Shown here one piece after another: positions 33,085 to 42,493 of a stretch of DNA of 64,000 bases. Source of the stretch: Microtetraspora malaysiensis (GTDB lineage: Bacteria; Actinomycetota; Actinomycetes; Streptosporangiales; Streptosporangiaceae); contig NZ_BBYJ01000033.1 of the NCBI RefSeq assembly GCF_001528665.1, positions 29,177 to 93,176 on the forward strand, written 5' to 3'. Both the position numbers and the translations under genes were made by a program. The first letter of the stretch is position 1; the number at the start of each line of letters is the position of its first letter. The notes below the pieces were generated by a model. It did no database searches, had not been told where the DNA came from, and worked only from the letters and a program-made list of their open reading frames with translations.

Positions 33085-36000
33085 CTACGACGTCAGTGCA
33101 CTCCGCCATGCGGAGGAGATGGAGAGGGGGTCGGGGCCGTAAGGTTCGCTGGGGTCCCTGGAGGGCGGGAGCTGCAGCTCGCCCCTGACCTCATGTTTGA
33201 TTGACTGATAATAGCAAATCAGCGTGGTGCACTGGACATCGTAATCCGTTGTGCCTGAGCGTGGATATCTGACACTCCATTGGCCTGCCGGCCCCTGGAC
33301 TGACCAGGTCTTAGCATCGCGACCTATATCTGGGGTTATTCCAGGAGGCCAGCTGATGGAAATGCTGCCCCCGATAATCTTGAATGCGTTTCCGCTGTCC
33401 AGTTTGATGGTCAGATTCTTGAGGATCGCCGGATACTTCCTTTGAAATGCCTTAGTTGGGGTGACGCGCGCCCAGCTCGCGTGATTACGAATCTTGATAG
33501 ACGTGGGCATGCCTGGCCAGGGGCTGGCAGGTCTATGCCCCTCATATCGAGAGCCTCCTCCCACTTCGAAGAGCAGGCCAGGCTTGACGTTCTTTTTATT
33601 GGATACATTAATCTGACATACGTCGTCGTAGCAGTTCCAGCTTGAGACCGCGTTGGGGTTCGGCGCAGAAGCGGGGGATCCAGCAGAACCGCCTCCGGCA
33701 CCCGCGCCACCAGAACTACCGCCACCTGTTCCAGTGCACACGCCCTGGTAGTTACATCCGCCATCGAGAATCATTTCGCCAGGGTTCGTGTCGACCTCGG
33801 GTACGATTGAGATGAGTTTTACGTCACCGCATGAACCCTGAATGTATTCGTAGTCTCCCCCTATACTCATCTCCTGCTTGTCTACATTGTTGTTGGCGTC
33901 GGTTACGGCGTTAGTCCAGTTGTGCTGAACATTTGCTCGCAGGTGAATCATGCCGTCCGATGAGTTGTATGCGACAGCATCACTGACTACTACAGTGTAA
34001 TTTTCTCGGCGGACGCCTTGGGTGTCCATCGCCGCGTTCTCCAAGACCAAGCTCTGGTTGGTCAAGGAGAGCTTCGCTGTGAGGGGATTGTTCTGGCTTG
34101 CTCCGGCAGACCAGACGTCGGATTTCTTGCCTTCGAGCACCTCATTCTGAATGTTGTAGTAAGACTTCACAGTATCCGCTAGCGTCTGGCTGGATGCGGA
34201 ACAATCTCCTCCCGCTCGTACCAGCGCCTTGGGGGTGACAGTCCCGCTCTCCCAGCCGCCTTCCCCGACATGAGTTCGTGCCCGGACGCGAACCGTGTAG
34301 GTAGTTCCGTTATCGAGCCCTGTAATGGTTTCGGACTGATTTTCGGTTTCGAAGCCATCCACAACGGACCCGTCGGGATCGATGACCTCGATGTCGTACC
34401 CGTTGATGAAGGCCAGCGAGCCGGATTCTTCGGGAATGCCCCATGTAGCGATTGCGCCGCCATCACCAGCTTGCAGACTTAAGTGCTGCACCTTGCTCGG
34501 TGGCCCTGGCGGCAGGTATTTCATCGTGAGCGTGAGCTGCTCCGCGCCCCCAAAAGTAAGGATCTGGGTGCTGTCGGACTCCAACAAGAGCCACATGTGC
34601 TCGTCGCCGACTATGTTGGCACTGGGAGAAGTGACGCCTACGCTGTAGATCGACTCGGAGTTGGCGGTCTTCGTGACATTGGTCGTGGTAGTGTCAGCGG
34701 CTATCGGGTTTTCAAGGCGGGTGACCTTCACGACCGCATCCGGCGGACATTCACCACTTGCACATGTGGCGGCACCCAGACCAAGCATCGACTCGATGGG
34801 GATCGCGGCATTCGGGATTTCGTCAAGGTTGACCTTGATGACGCTGGCAACGTTTTCGCCAGCGCTGCCGCCTACCTGGATATTGGCGGTGTCAGTCCAA
34901 GTGCAAGGACCTCCGCCACAGGCATCTGGAGCACTCTTCGCAGTCTTGATCGTGAAGTGATCCTGTTGCAGTGTGATCGGGACGGTGGTGGAGGGGTCCG
35001 TCGATGCTTCACCGGGTGCCGTGAAAGTGACTGGATCCGTCTTGGCCGTGCAAACGGGCGCTGTGCTGTCGTCGCCCACACAGGACTGCATCTGCCAGGT
35101 GTAGGTGTGCCCCGCCTCTACCACGCCATCAGCAAGCCTGATCGATGCCCTGGTACCGCCCTCAACGGTGGTCTTGCCGATTGGACTGGCTCCGCGAGGA
35201 TTACCGTTCTCGTACAGGTAGAACTTCGCGGTGACCAGGCCGCCCGAGGGACGGGACACCATCCCAGTCAAGATGGGGTTGAGCGGATCCGCCAACCCCG
35301 TCGCAGCATCGGTAGGCGTGTACGGTGCGTCGGTGGTGATGCGGTAGTACGGGGTCTCGTTGCACATCCGCGGGGTGATGCCGGTCAAGCAGGCCTTGAC
35401 CTTGAACTTGAAGCTGTCCGGGCTGCCCAGGTTGAACTCGTTGTTGATTACCTGGCCGGAGTTGGCTCCGGTTACCGGCGGGAACAGCTGTGCGGAGGTG
35501 AGGGCCGAGACCTCGTTGGAGGCGGGCCCTGCCTGGCCGGCGCTGTCGATGGCGACCACGCGGTAGTAGTACTGCCCCTGCACCATGCCGCTGTCGGCAT
35601 AGGTGAGGCTGCTGACGGTGGCGACCCGGGTTGTGGTGGACGGGGTGAACCCGGCGGTCTTGGACCGGTGCACCTGGTAGGTGACCGCGCCGCGGTCGTC
35701 GAGCGCCGCGTCCCAGGACAGGTTGACGGTGTCGGGCCCGGCGACAGCGGTCACAGTGCCCGGCGCCGACGGCGGGTTGTCCGGTCCGGGGTCTGCTCCG
35801 ACGGGGGTGTTCATGTCGGCTTGGATCTGCCCCTGAGTGAGGGCGGTTTTGTAGATCCTTACCTCGTCGATCAGGCCGCTGAAGTACTCACCGAAGGGGT
35901 TGTTGCCGCCGATGCGCAGTGGCGCCGCGCCGGTTGCGACGTCGCCGCTGAGCGTGGTTTCCCCGGCGAAGGACCCGTTGACATAGATCTTGGTGCTGGT

Positions 36001-38205
36001 GCCGTCGTAGGTGCCTGCGACATGGCTCCAGGTGTTGGTGGGCAGTTTCGTCAGCGATTCGCTGCCGTCGTAGTAGCCGCCGATTTGGAGGTCCGTGCCC
36101 GGACCGATCGGAACGCCCCCGTTGGCGGTGATGCTGGCGTAGAGGGCATACGAGCCGTCATCGGGGCTGACTTCCTTCATCAGGATGGTGTGCCAGCCGC
36201 TGATGCTGGTGGGTTTGACCCACGCCTCCATCGTGATCTTGTTGGTCAGCCTGAGGGAGGGGGAGTCGTTGACGGTCACCCAACTGGATGTGCCGTTGAA
36301 CGACAGTGCCTGGCCGTACTTGCCGGCGGCCCAGCTTGTGGCGCTTGCCGTTCCGGTGTTGCCGGAGCCGGACGCGTCCGCCACTGTCGTACCCGAGCCT
36401 TCGTTCATCCCATAGGCCGCGACGAGACCCGGGATGGCCGTGCTCGTCGGTGACGGCGACGGTGAGGAGGTCGGGCTGGGCGACGGCGACGGGACCGGCG
36501 GCAGGGGGATCGGTCGCGTGGGGTCGGAGATCGACACCAGGTAGTCGATCTTCTTCCCGTCGATCGAGGTGGACTTGTAGCTCACCTTGACGTCGCTGGA
36601 CCGCGAGATCGCGTCGTTGCCGGCGATCGAGTCGATGGATTCGCCCGTAACGGTGGGAATCTCAGGCGGGAGCAGGTAGTTGACGGTCAGCTTGGGAGGC
36701 GACTGCCCGGATTCCACCGAGTTGAACGACCAGTACTGTGCCGTGACCGGGTTGGGGTCGTCCGGCCAGCTGGAGCGTGAGTCCTCGGTCGACTTCAGTT
36801 CCACACCGTAGCTGGGCGAGCCCGCCGCCCAGTTCTTGGCCATCTGCGTCACGTTGAAGCTGGTGACCGTGCTGGAACCGCAGCTCGGCGTGATCGTGAC
36901 CGCACCGGTGCTCGTCGTGGGCGGAAGGCCGCTCCACGACAGCGAGCTCGTCGACCATGAAGAGGTGATCGGCAAGGCGGTGAGCGTACGCGAACCGCAT
37001 GGCCCGGCGTAGGAGCCGAGCAGCTGGATGGTGGCCGAGTCGACGTACTTCCCGGAGAAGCCGCTGATGCTGCCGAAGCCGATGTAGCCGCGCAGGAAGT
37101 TCGGGTAGATCTTGTTCGTGTAGGTGCAGACGCTGCCCGTGCACCTGCGCTCGGACTGGTAGTAGGTGCCGGTGCCGATGTTCAGCTCGGAACCTGTCGC
37201 GTCAGCGGCACCTGTCTTGGACTGGACCCAGGCGTCCGTCGTCGCGGTGAGGGAGACCGTGGGGTCGACGGTGACCGGGTAGGTGGTCTTCTCGTCCGCG
37301 AGGAATGCGGGGTCCGGCTTGATCACCAGAACCTGGCCGCCATCCTTCGCGGTGACCACGGAGGCGTCGATCTCGCCTCGCTGGTGCGGCAGCGTCTTGG
37401 CGTCGCTACTGGGCGCCTCCGTCATGAACGGTTCTGCTGCCGAGGCGACGGTCTTGCCCTTGGAGTCGGTCAGCTTCAGCCCGCCGATCTTCGTCTCGGA
37501 GAGCTTCAACCCCTTGGTTCGCACGGGCAGCCGGAACTCGACCGGTACGGTCGGGCGCTCGCGCAGTACCACGTCGTGACGGAAGCCTGTGGCGAGGGCG
37601 GTCACGACGAGGTCGGCCGTCGGACCGGCCGCGCCCACGTAGATAGCCTTGTTGCCCTCGATCCGAGGCTTGGGCAGAGGCGTGGGCCACTCCAGCGCGA
37701 ACAGCTGGGCCTTGTCTGCGTTCTCCAGAGAGGCGAGCTTGGTGTCCCCGCCCGGACTGAATCGGACGTCCGCCTTCGCTGTTTTCGGCTGGAACGTTCC
37801 ATCCCGTTCGATCAGGGTGGTGTCGATCCACTGGAAGGAACCGTCCGCCTGCTTGACACGGGCAGGTCCGGCGTAGGTGTCGGTGGTGATGTGGCCGTCC
37901 GGATAGGCCCAGGACCGGCTGGACTCGGTGCCCTTGCTGAGCACCTCGACCGGCTTGTTCTGTTTGCGGGCTTCGGCGATCGCAGCCCGCAGGTCCGCGT
38001 CCGGATCGTCCGGCTTAGGGAACGTCGTCGTGCTCGGGGCCGTCGTCGGTTCAGGGCTTGGGGTGGGCTGGGTGTCGTCCGCTGCTGCCGGTACAGGGCC
38101 AGCTGTCAGTAGCGATGCCGCGACTACTGCTACCAGCAGGCTGGATAGCTTGTGGAGGCTGACGCCACCCAGTGGGGAGGGGGGAGGTGATCCTGACTCG
38201 TTCAC
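33085..38205 (-). CDS. Large secreted DNRLRE/LamG/fibronectin-III protein
   Basis: A 1706-residue exported protein. A signal peptide (LLVAVVAASLLTAGPVPAAA) is followed by a Pro/Thr linker and the region that precedes RHS repeats in actinobacterial wall proteins. A DNRLRE-type domain lies at about residues 325-505 (TDAWVQSKTGAADATGSELN), a LamG jellyroll at about 593-780 (GLVAAYGMNEGSGTTVADAS), and FN3 domains at about 812-900 and 1232-1330. A Gly/Ser/Ala linker (GTGGGSSGGAGAGGGSAGS) leads to a unique C-terminal domain. There are no RHS repeats or toxin motif. It resembles the N-terminal part of an RHS polymorphic protein whose distal part has been exchanged. The 3' half is more AT-rich. Confidence 0.8.
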   Translation of the reverse strand: MNESGSPPPSPLGGVSLHKLSSLLVAVVAASLLTAGPVPAAADDTQPTPSPEPTTAPSTTTFPKPDDPDADLRAAIAEARKQNKPVEVLSKGTESSRSWAYPDGHITTDTYAGPARVKQADGSFQWIDTTLIERDGTFQPKTAKADVRFSPGGDTKLASLENADKAQLFALEWPTPLPKPRIEGNKAIYVGAAGPTADLVVTALATGFRHDVVLRERPTVPVEFRLPVRTKGLKLSETKIGGLKLTDSKGKTVASAAEPFMTEAPSSDAKTLPHQRGEIDASVVTAKDGGQVLVIKPDPAFLADEKTTYPVTVDPTVSLTATTDAWVQSKTGAADATGSELNIGTGTYYQSERRCTGSVCTYTNKIYPNFLRGYIGFGSISGFSGKYVDSATIQLLGSYAGPCGSRTLTALPITSSWSTSSLSWSGLPPTTSTGAVTITPSCGSSTVTSFNVTQMAKNWAAGSPSYGVELKSTEDSRSSWPDDPNPVTAQYWSFNSVESGQSPPKLTVNYLLPPEIPTVTGESIDSIAGNDAISRSSDVKVSYKSTSIDGKKIDYLVSISDPTRPIPLPPVPSPSPSPTSSPSPSPTSTAIPGLVAAYGMNEGSGTTVADASGSGNTGTASATSWAAGKYGQALSFNGTSSWVTVNDSPSLRLTNKITMEAWVKPTSISGWHTILMKEVSPDDGSYALYASITANGGVPIGPGTDLQIGGYYDGSESLTKLPTNTWSHVAGTYDGTSTKIYVNGSFAGETTLSGDVATGAAPLRIGGNNPFGEYFSGLIDEVRIYKTALTQGQIQADMNTPVGADPGPDNPPSAPGTVTAVAGPDTVNLSWDAALDDRGAVTYQVHRSKTAGFTPSTTTRVATVSSLTYADSGMVQGQYYYRVVAIDSAGQAGPASNEVSALTSAQLFPPVTGANSGQVINNEFNLGSPDSFKFKVKACLTGITPRMCNETPYYRITTDAPYTPTDAATGLADPLNPILTGMVSRPSGGLVTAKFYLYENGNPRGASPIGKTTVEGGTRASIRLADGVVEAGHTYTWQMQSCVGDDSTAPVCTAKTDPVTFTAPGEASTDPSTTVPITLQQDHFTIKTAKSAPDACGGGPCTWTDTANIQVGGSAGENVASVIKVNLDEIPNAAIPIESMLGLGAATCASGECPPDAVVKVTRLENPIAADTTTTNVTKTANSESIYSVGVTSPSANIVGDEHMWLLLESDSTQILTFGGAEQLTLTMKYLPPGPPSKVQHLSLQAGDGGAIATWGIPEESGSLAFINGYDIEVIDPDGSVVDGFETENQSETITGLDNGTTYTVRVRARTHVGEGGWESGTVTPKALVRAGGDCSASSQTLADTVKSYYNIQNEVLEGKKSDVWSAGASQNNPLTAKLSLTNQSLVLENAAMDTQGVRRENYTVVVSDAVAYNSSDGMIHLRANVQHNWTNAVTDANNNVDKQEMSIGGDYEYIQGSCGDVKLISIVPEVDTNPGEMILDGGCNYQGVCTGTGGGSSGGAGAGGGSAGSPASAPNPNAVSSWNCYDDVCQINVSNKKNVKPGLLFEVGGGSRYEGHRPASPWPGMPTSIKIRNHASWARVTPTKAFQRKYPAILKNLTIKLDSGNAFKIIGGSISISWPPGITPDIGRDAKTWSVQGPAGQWSVRYPRSGTTDYDVQCTTLICYYQSIKHEVRGELQLPPSRDPSEPYGPDPLSISSAWRSALTS

Positions 38206-38725
38206 GTTCTCCTCGTTCGGAGTTCACAGGAATTACTCAGCTTCAGATGATCTTTTACAGGCGATCTTCAGGAATCAACAAGAATGGACATCTGCCGCTC
38301 GATCGGGTATAAGGCCCGCATAAAGAACAGAGATGTTGAAATCTGGTAAGGCTGCGATGTCAATACGCGGCGCCCTCACCTGGGAGAACCGGCCATACGT
38401 GTGTCAGCAGTCAGTAGTCGAAGGCTCGGTCGACGATCGCCGTACATGTGAACACCAGCCCGCTATGTGACAAAGATCACAATCTTCTCGGGTTGTAAGG
38501 AGGCCTTGTATTCCACCCGGAAGGCGCGGGACGAAGTTGTCTCAAGTCCGCAGATCCAGCCACCGGTCGCTGCCATGAGTTGAGCTACGACGAGGCCCGT
38601 CCTGCCGGATGGCAGAACGGGTATTGCTTACGTAGGTGCGAGCTGGCTGATCAGTTGGGCTTTGTTGGCATCGTGTCGCTCGCGTACCCGGCGGCCTGGT
38701 TACGAAGGGGCCGCCGGGCAGTGGG
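38206..38725. other. Intergenic region upstream of the secreted protein gene
   Basis: About 520 nt with no credible gene. It holds the 5' leader of the secreted protein on the minus strand, an AT-rich patch near 38,220-38,300, and the 3' end of the ParB-like gene. No repeat or conserved promoter element was recognised. Confidence 0.4.
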
Positions 38726-39073
38726 TCAGCGGATCCGGACGGCGGGGACCTTGTCATAGCCGTGGATGCGGCAGGTGTACTCCTCTTCGGCGGTCAGCAG
38801 GACCACCTGGAGCTTGGGGACTCCGTTGCGGAGGGCTCGGGCGATGCGGTGCCAGCCGTCGATGATGAACGGCCCGGCGTTGGGGATCGGTACGGCGATC
38901 AGCGGGAGGGACAGGCCGACGGCTTCGATGCGGGCGTCTTCGATCAGGATCGCGCTCAGGTAGCCGCGCCACACCTCTGGGGCGAGCCGCCCGATGGGCT
39001 TCCGGCCCGTCGCGTACGACTTGGCCGCCGTGACATTCCAGGACCAGGCGAGGAAGTGGAAGGCCTCGTTCAT
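38726..39073 (-). CDS. Small ParB/Srx-like fold protein
   Basis: A 115-residue protein. LPLIAVPIPNAGPFIIDGWH followed by RIARALRNGVPKLQVVLLTA is the ParB/sulfiredoxin-like pattern: strand, DGxHR motif (here IDGWHRIARAL), helix. Such domains bind DNA or nucleotides; a stand-alone short copy is often found on plasmids and elements. Start ATG 39073 overlaps the upstream stop (ATGA), linking it to the 39070-39462 gene. Confidence 0.6.
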   Translation of the reverse strand: MNEAFHFLAWSWNVTAAKSYATGRKPIGRLAPEVWRGYLSAILIEDARIEAVGLSLPLIAVPIPNAGPFIIDGWHRIARALRNGVPKLQVVLLTAEEEYTCRIHGYDKVPAVRIR

Positions 39074-39462
39074 GCCTGGGCCTCCGCAGCGGCGGCCAGC
39101 TTCTCTGTCGTCTTCAGGAACCGCTGCGCGGCCTCGCGCCGGACCTCGGCCATGGCCTGCTCGAACAGTCCGCCGTGCCGTACGGGTGGCATGTCGATCA
39201 GGTGGTGTTCGGCCTGCTGGCGGACCTGGAGGATGGCGTCGGCCCCGTCGACGCCCTCGTTCTCGATCAGGGCGGTGGCCCAGCGCCACCAGCCGTGCAG
39301 GTGCTGGTGGAGCGCGATCTCGGCCAGGTCGGACGCGGTAAGGTCCTCGCCCTCATCGATCCGTCCCGTGACTCGGGCGGCGGCCTTGGCCCATGCCTCG
39401 CCGGCGTCATCGCGACGCTCAGCGGCGTAGCGGTCGAAGTGGCGGGTCAGGGACTCCGTCAT
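39070..39462 (-). CDS. Hypothetical helical protein
   Basis: A 130-residue, mostly helical, charged protein (FDRYAAERRDDAGEAWAKAA; FEQAMAEVRREAAQRFLKTT) with no known domain that I can name. It forms a two-gene unit with the ParB-like gene (4-nt overlap) downstream of the winged-helix gene. Probably an element accessory gene. Confidence 0.5.
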   Translation of the reverse strand: MTESLTRHFDRYAAERRDDAGEAWAKAAARVTGRIDEGEDLTASDLAEIALHQHLHGWWRWATALIENEGVDGADAILQVRQQAEHHLIDMPPVRHGGLFEQAMAEVRREAAQRFLKTTEKLAAAAEAQA

Positions 39463-39522
39463 TGGATTCTCCTTGGTTCGTTGGAAGAAGGCGGGCCGGA
39501 CTGACCCGTCCCGAGGTGCGGG

Positions 39523-40734
39523 TCAGCGGGTAGCGGCGGTGGTCTGGTCGGCGGCGGTGAACTTCCGGGGCTGCTCGGAGGTCAGCTCGGCCTGCCCGAG
39601 AGACACGAGGCGGTCGAGCGCGTTGGACACCGCGCCGGAGGAGTTGCCCAGCACCCGCCCGATCTCGTACGGGGTGAACTCCTGTCCGGGGTGCGCGGTC
39701 AGATGGGCGAGCACGCGGTCGCGGAGCTGGCCCGGGCGCATCACCTCGGTCCCCGTGGTCTTGGTCCGGCGGCCAGTGCCGGTGAGCGCGGTCTTGGCGT
39801 CTCGCCGGGCGGGCCCGGCGTTGCCGTACATCAGCTCCAGGCGACCCAGCGCCGTTGCGAGGTCGCCGCTCTCCGCCGCCTCAACCGTGCCGAGGGCCAG
39901 CTCGGCGAGTTGGATCAGAGCGCAGCGGGCCTCCGCCCATGCCTCGCTGACGACCGGCTCTGACCCCGCCTCGGAAATTTGTGCGTCAGAGTCGTCCTTC
40001 TTGGCGCCGAAGTCGTCCTCGTCACGGGGGCGTGGCACCTCGCGCGACTCGCTCGGCCTGCCAGGACCCGGCCTCTCCGAAGCGTCAGGGAATGCCGCCT
40101 CGTTCGACGTTGCGGGCTGAGAGACGTCGCCCAGCGCGGCGGGGGCGTCATCAGACGCCTTCTCATCGGGCTCGCTGGGGGAAGAGTCGTCGGCTTCCGC
40201 TTCACCGGGTACGGCTTCCGCCGACTTGTGCCCGGTGTCGGCATCGCCTTCCGTAGGCTGATCGATGACGGTCAGGGGAACGCCCGCCCTCTGATTCTCG
40301 GCGGTGACGCCCTCACATTCCGGGGCGTTCGGCACATCCGTGGGCGGGGTGCCGGCGACGTCGTTGGACGGTTCGTCGGTGATCTCATCAGTGAGGGTCA
40401 CCGCGTACCAGGCGTCGGGGATGCGCTTGCCGCCCTCATAGCCGCCCAGTGTCCGGGTCGCACGTCCGTCGGCTTCGAGGGACGTGAGGATCTTGGAGGC
40501 AGCGGCGCGGCTCATTCCGGTGACCGCCCCGATCTTCACGGGGGACATGCCGGGGTTGGCCATCAACGCGGCCCACACGGTGTCCGTCGGGCCGTTGACC
40601 GCCTGGGCGGTGTCCTGATCCGGCGTGACGCCGTCGGGCACGTCAGCGGTGGCCGTGGGCGCGTTCTCGGTAATGCCGAGTGGCGTGTCGGACGAAATTG
40701 CAGCGGATTCCTCGAGAGTGGTATTCGAGGGCAT
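39523..40734 (-). CDS. Two-winged-helix DNA-binding protein
   Basis: A 403-residue protein with a winged HTH near residues 45-110 (VWAALMANPGMSPVKIGAVT, then GMSRAAASKILTSLEADGRA) and another near 335-395 (VLAHLTAHPGQEFTPYEIGR, then VLGNSSGAVSNALDRLVSLG). The stretch between is long, acidic and low complexity, probably disordered. MarR/IclR-like wings at both ends suggest a bivalent DNA binder. AAAGGAG stands before the ATG. The partners downstream (39070-39462 and 38726-39073) are on the same strand with a 60-nt gap. Confidence 0.65.
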   Translation of the reverse strand: MPSNTTLEESAAISSDTPLGITENAPTATADVPDGVTPDQDTAQAVNGPTDTVWAALMANPGMSPVKIGAVTGMSRAAASKILTSLEADGRATRTLGGYEGGKRIPDAWYAVTLTDEITDEPSNDVAGTPPTDVPNAPECEGVTAENQRAGVPLTVIDQPTEGDADTGHKSAEAVPGEAEADDSSPSEPDEKASDDAPAALGDVSQPATSNEAAFPDASERPGPGRPSESREVPRPRDEDDFGAKKDDSDAQISEAGSEPVVSEAWAEARCALIQLAELALGTVEAAESGDLATALGRLELMYGNAGPARRDAKTALTGTGRRTKTTGTEVMRPGQLRDRVLAHLTAHPGQEFTPYEIGRVLGNSSGAVSNALDRLVSLGQAELTSEQPRKFTAADQTTAATR

Positions 40735-41089
40735 TTTGTGTGCTCCTTTCAGTTCCCGTTTCGGGGAGTGGTGGCTGGCGGAGCACGACCATCACTCTGC
40801 TCGCGGCGGCCTCGCAAGCGATGGTGGGTAAAAACATTTATTACCGAGTCGGCCGGTCCTTCGACCCTCCTCTGGAAGGCTGCCTGACGTCGTTGAACTG
40901 GGGATTCGGCTTGACGGTGTGCGCGTGGTTCGTTATCGCACCCGCGTCGTCCACTGCTGTTTGTCCGCCACCAAAAGAGTCATGGAAGTGGGCCGCTGAT
41001 TCGCTTGACATTCCATGAATTCGAGGTTCCATGGAGTCGGGACGGAAACGGGACCCCGGATAGTCGGGGAAACATCGAAGGGAAACGGA
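40735..41089. other. Divergent spacer (355 nt)
   Basis: The gap between the winged-helix gene and the gene at 41090 contains the ribosome site of the former (AAAGGAG) and of the latter (GAAGGGAAA). Small open frames on both strands look random. No repeat was seen. Confidence 0.4.
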
Positions 41090-41662
41090 ATGTTCGACCG
41101 CGTATTCATCGACGTGACCGCCGACGACGTGGCAGCCCTGCGCGACCACGGGCCGGGGTGGGCGCTGATGTGGGACGGCGCCGATGTGATCATCCGGCCG
41201 ATCGCCGACTCGGACGACGGGTCACTGATGCAGATCGGCGACTACGACTCCATCGCGCAAATCAGCGAGTTCAACGCCGAAGACGGCCGGGGATCCGACG
41301 ACGAGGACCTCGCCGACGACTACACGGACATTGCCAACGACTACCTCGCCAGTTGGGGCGACGAGAGGCGGCTCATGCCGCTGATCGCGCCGATCAGCCG
41401 CGCGCTGAGGGATCACGGGATCACCCGCATAGGCGGCGGCCTGGTGGGTTGGCGCGCGGGCGGCCCGTGCCAGGTGACCCAGCTCTACCGGACGCCGAAC
41501 ACCGACACGCGCGCCGAGATCACCGTGACGGGCTGCCCCGGCGACCCCATCGAGTTGGCCGTCAGCGGTCACGGACGCACGTACACCGCGTTCCTGAACC
41601 CGGGCACCCCCGCTCGTACGGTCGCCGCGCGGTTCGTGGCGGCGGCTCGCGCGGCCCGGTAG
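41090..41662 (+). CDS. Hypothetical acidic protein
   Basis: A 190-residue acidic protein: DVTADDVAALRDHGPGWALM at the start, an acidic middle (DGRGSDDEDLADDYTDIAND) and a hydrophobic C-terminal region (TAFLNPGTPARTVAARFVAA). I recognise no family. The ATG at 41090 has a GAAGGGAAA ribosome site; 25 further upstream codons are less likely. A strong terminator-like hairpin follows 65 nt after its stop. Confidence 0.55.
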   Translation: MFDRVFIDVTADDVAALRDHGPGWALMWDGADVIIRPIADSDDGSLMQIGDYDSIAQISEFNAEDGRGSDDEDLADDYTDIANDYLASWGDERRLMPLIAPISRALRDHGITRIGGGLVGWRAGGPCQVTQLYRTPNTDTRAEITVTGCPGDPIELAVSGHGRTYTAFLNPGTPARTVAARFVAAARAAR

Positions 41663-41727
41663 CCGGACCAGGGCCCGCCCCGTGCGGGCCCCATCCCTCC
41701 TCCGGGGTCCCGCCGGCCGTTCCCGAC

Positions 41728-41764
41728 CGTCAGGCCCGCCGCATTCAACGCGGCGGGCCTGACG
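41728..41764 (+). terminator. Strong stem-loop after the 41090-41662 gene
   Basis: CGTCAGGCCCGCCGC (41728-41742) pairs perfectly with GCGGCGGGCCTGACG (41750-41764) around a 7-nt ATTCAAC loop. The stem is GC-rich and 15 bp long. No T-tract follows, so termination is likely but not certain. Confidence 0.75.
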
Positions 41765-42478
41765 CGTTTACGGCGGGGAGGGAACCGTACGGCGAGCAGC
41801 ACCGCCGGGCGACACGAACCGTCATCTGTACGGCGCGCACAAATGAATACGACGCCTATGGGCGGTCGGCCTCGCCAGCGGACCACCCCAAAGGGCGTGG
41901 AGCTGCGAAGACTCGCATTCTTGGCCGTACCAGTCATAGCCGGTACCCCGATCGGTCCCCAGACTGGAACCCCGGTTGGTACCCCCGTCAGATGCTGAGA
42001 GCTGTACCGCCTGCGAAACGGATGACGTCGTGTACAGAGACGCAGTCGAACGGCGGGGACAGTGTGGCGAGTCGTCGCGGTAGAACGGCCCACATCGCAC
42101 CGATCACCCTGCGCGGCACCATCCCCCCGGGCGGGTTCTGTTCGGCCGCCAGCGCGTACGACGGCCGCCCGTGCGGCGGGATGACCGAGGGTGAGGTGAC
42201 CGGCTCATCGACCGGGCGGCATCGGTTCGGCTCGCGTGACAAAGCCGAATGACGTCCGGGCTCGAGAAGATCTCGCTGTGGTCGTTCATCGGCATCACCT
42301 TCCGTACGTCACTCGACCGCGTCGGCATGCCACGGTGAATCGACTCGTTGACGGGGATCAAGTCGCGTCAACGCGTCGATTGGATCGGTCACCGTTCCCG
42401 CACCGTTCCCGCAGGAAGGGGAACAGAAGAGTGTCCCCGACAGTCGGAGTCATTTGAAGATCAACTGTCTATAGCTGC
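41765..42478. other. Stretch without a recognised gene (about 700 nt)
   Basis: Frames open on both strands here lack protein-like composition and start sites. The only features I see are short repeated words and the promoter region of the nuclease-like gene at 42494, which includes CTATAGC about 30 nt upstream. It may be an old gene remnant. Confidence 0.4.
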
Positions 42479-42493
42479 ATGTACTCTTGGCCC

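Noticed and set aside
33085..38205. RHS toxin with a recognised catalytic tip
   Set aside because: No RHS/YD repeats and no nuclease or deaminase motif are visible; only the N-terminal layout resembles RHS proteins.
41005..42252. Long open frame reading through the 41090 gene region
   Set aside because: Composition is Arg/Pro/Gly-rich and random; the 41090-41662 frame and the hairpin at 41728 explain the region better.
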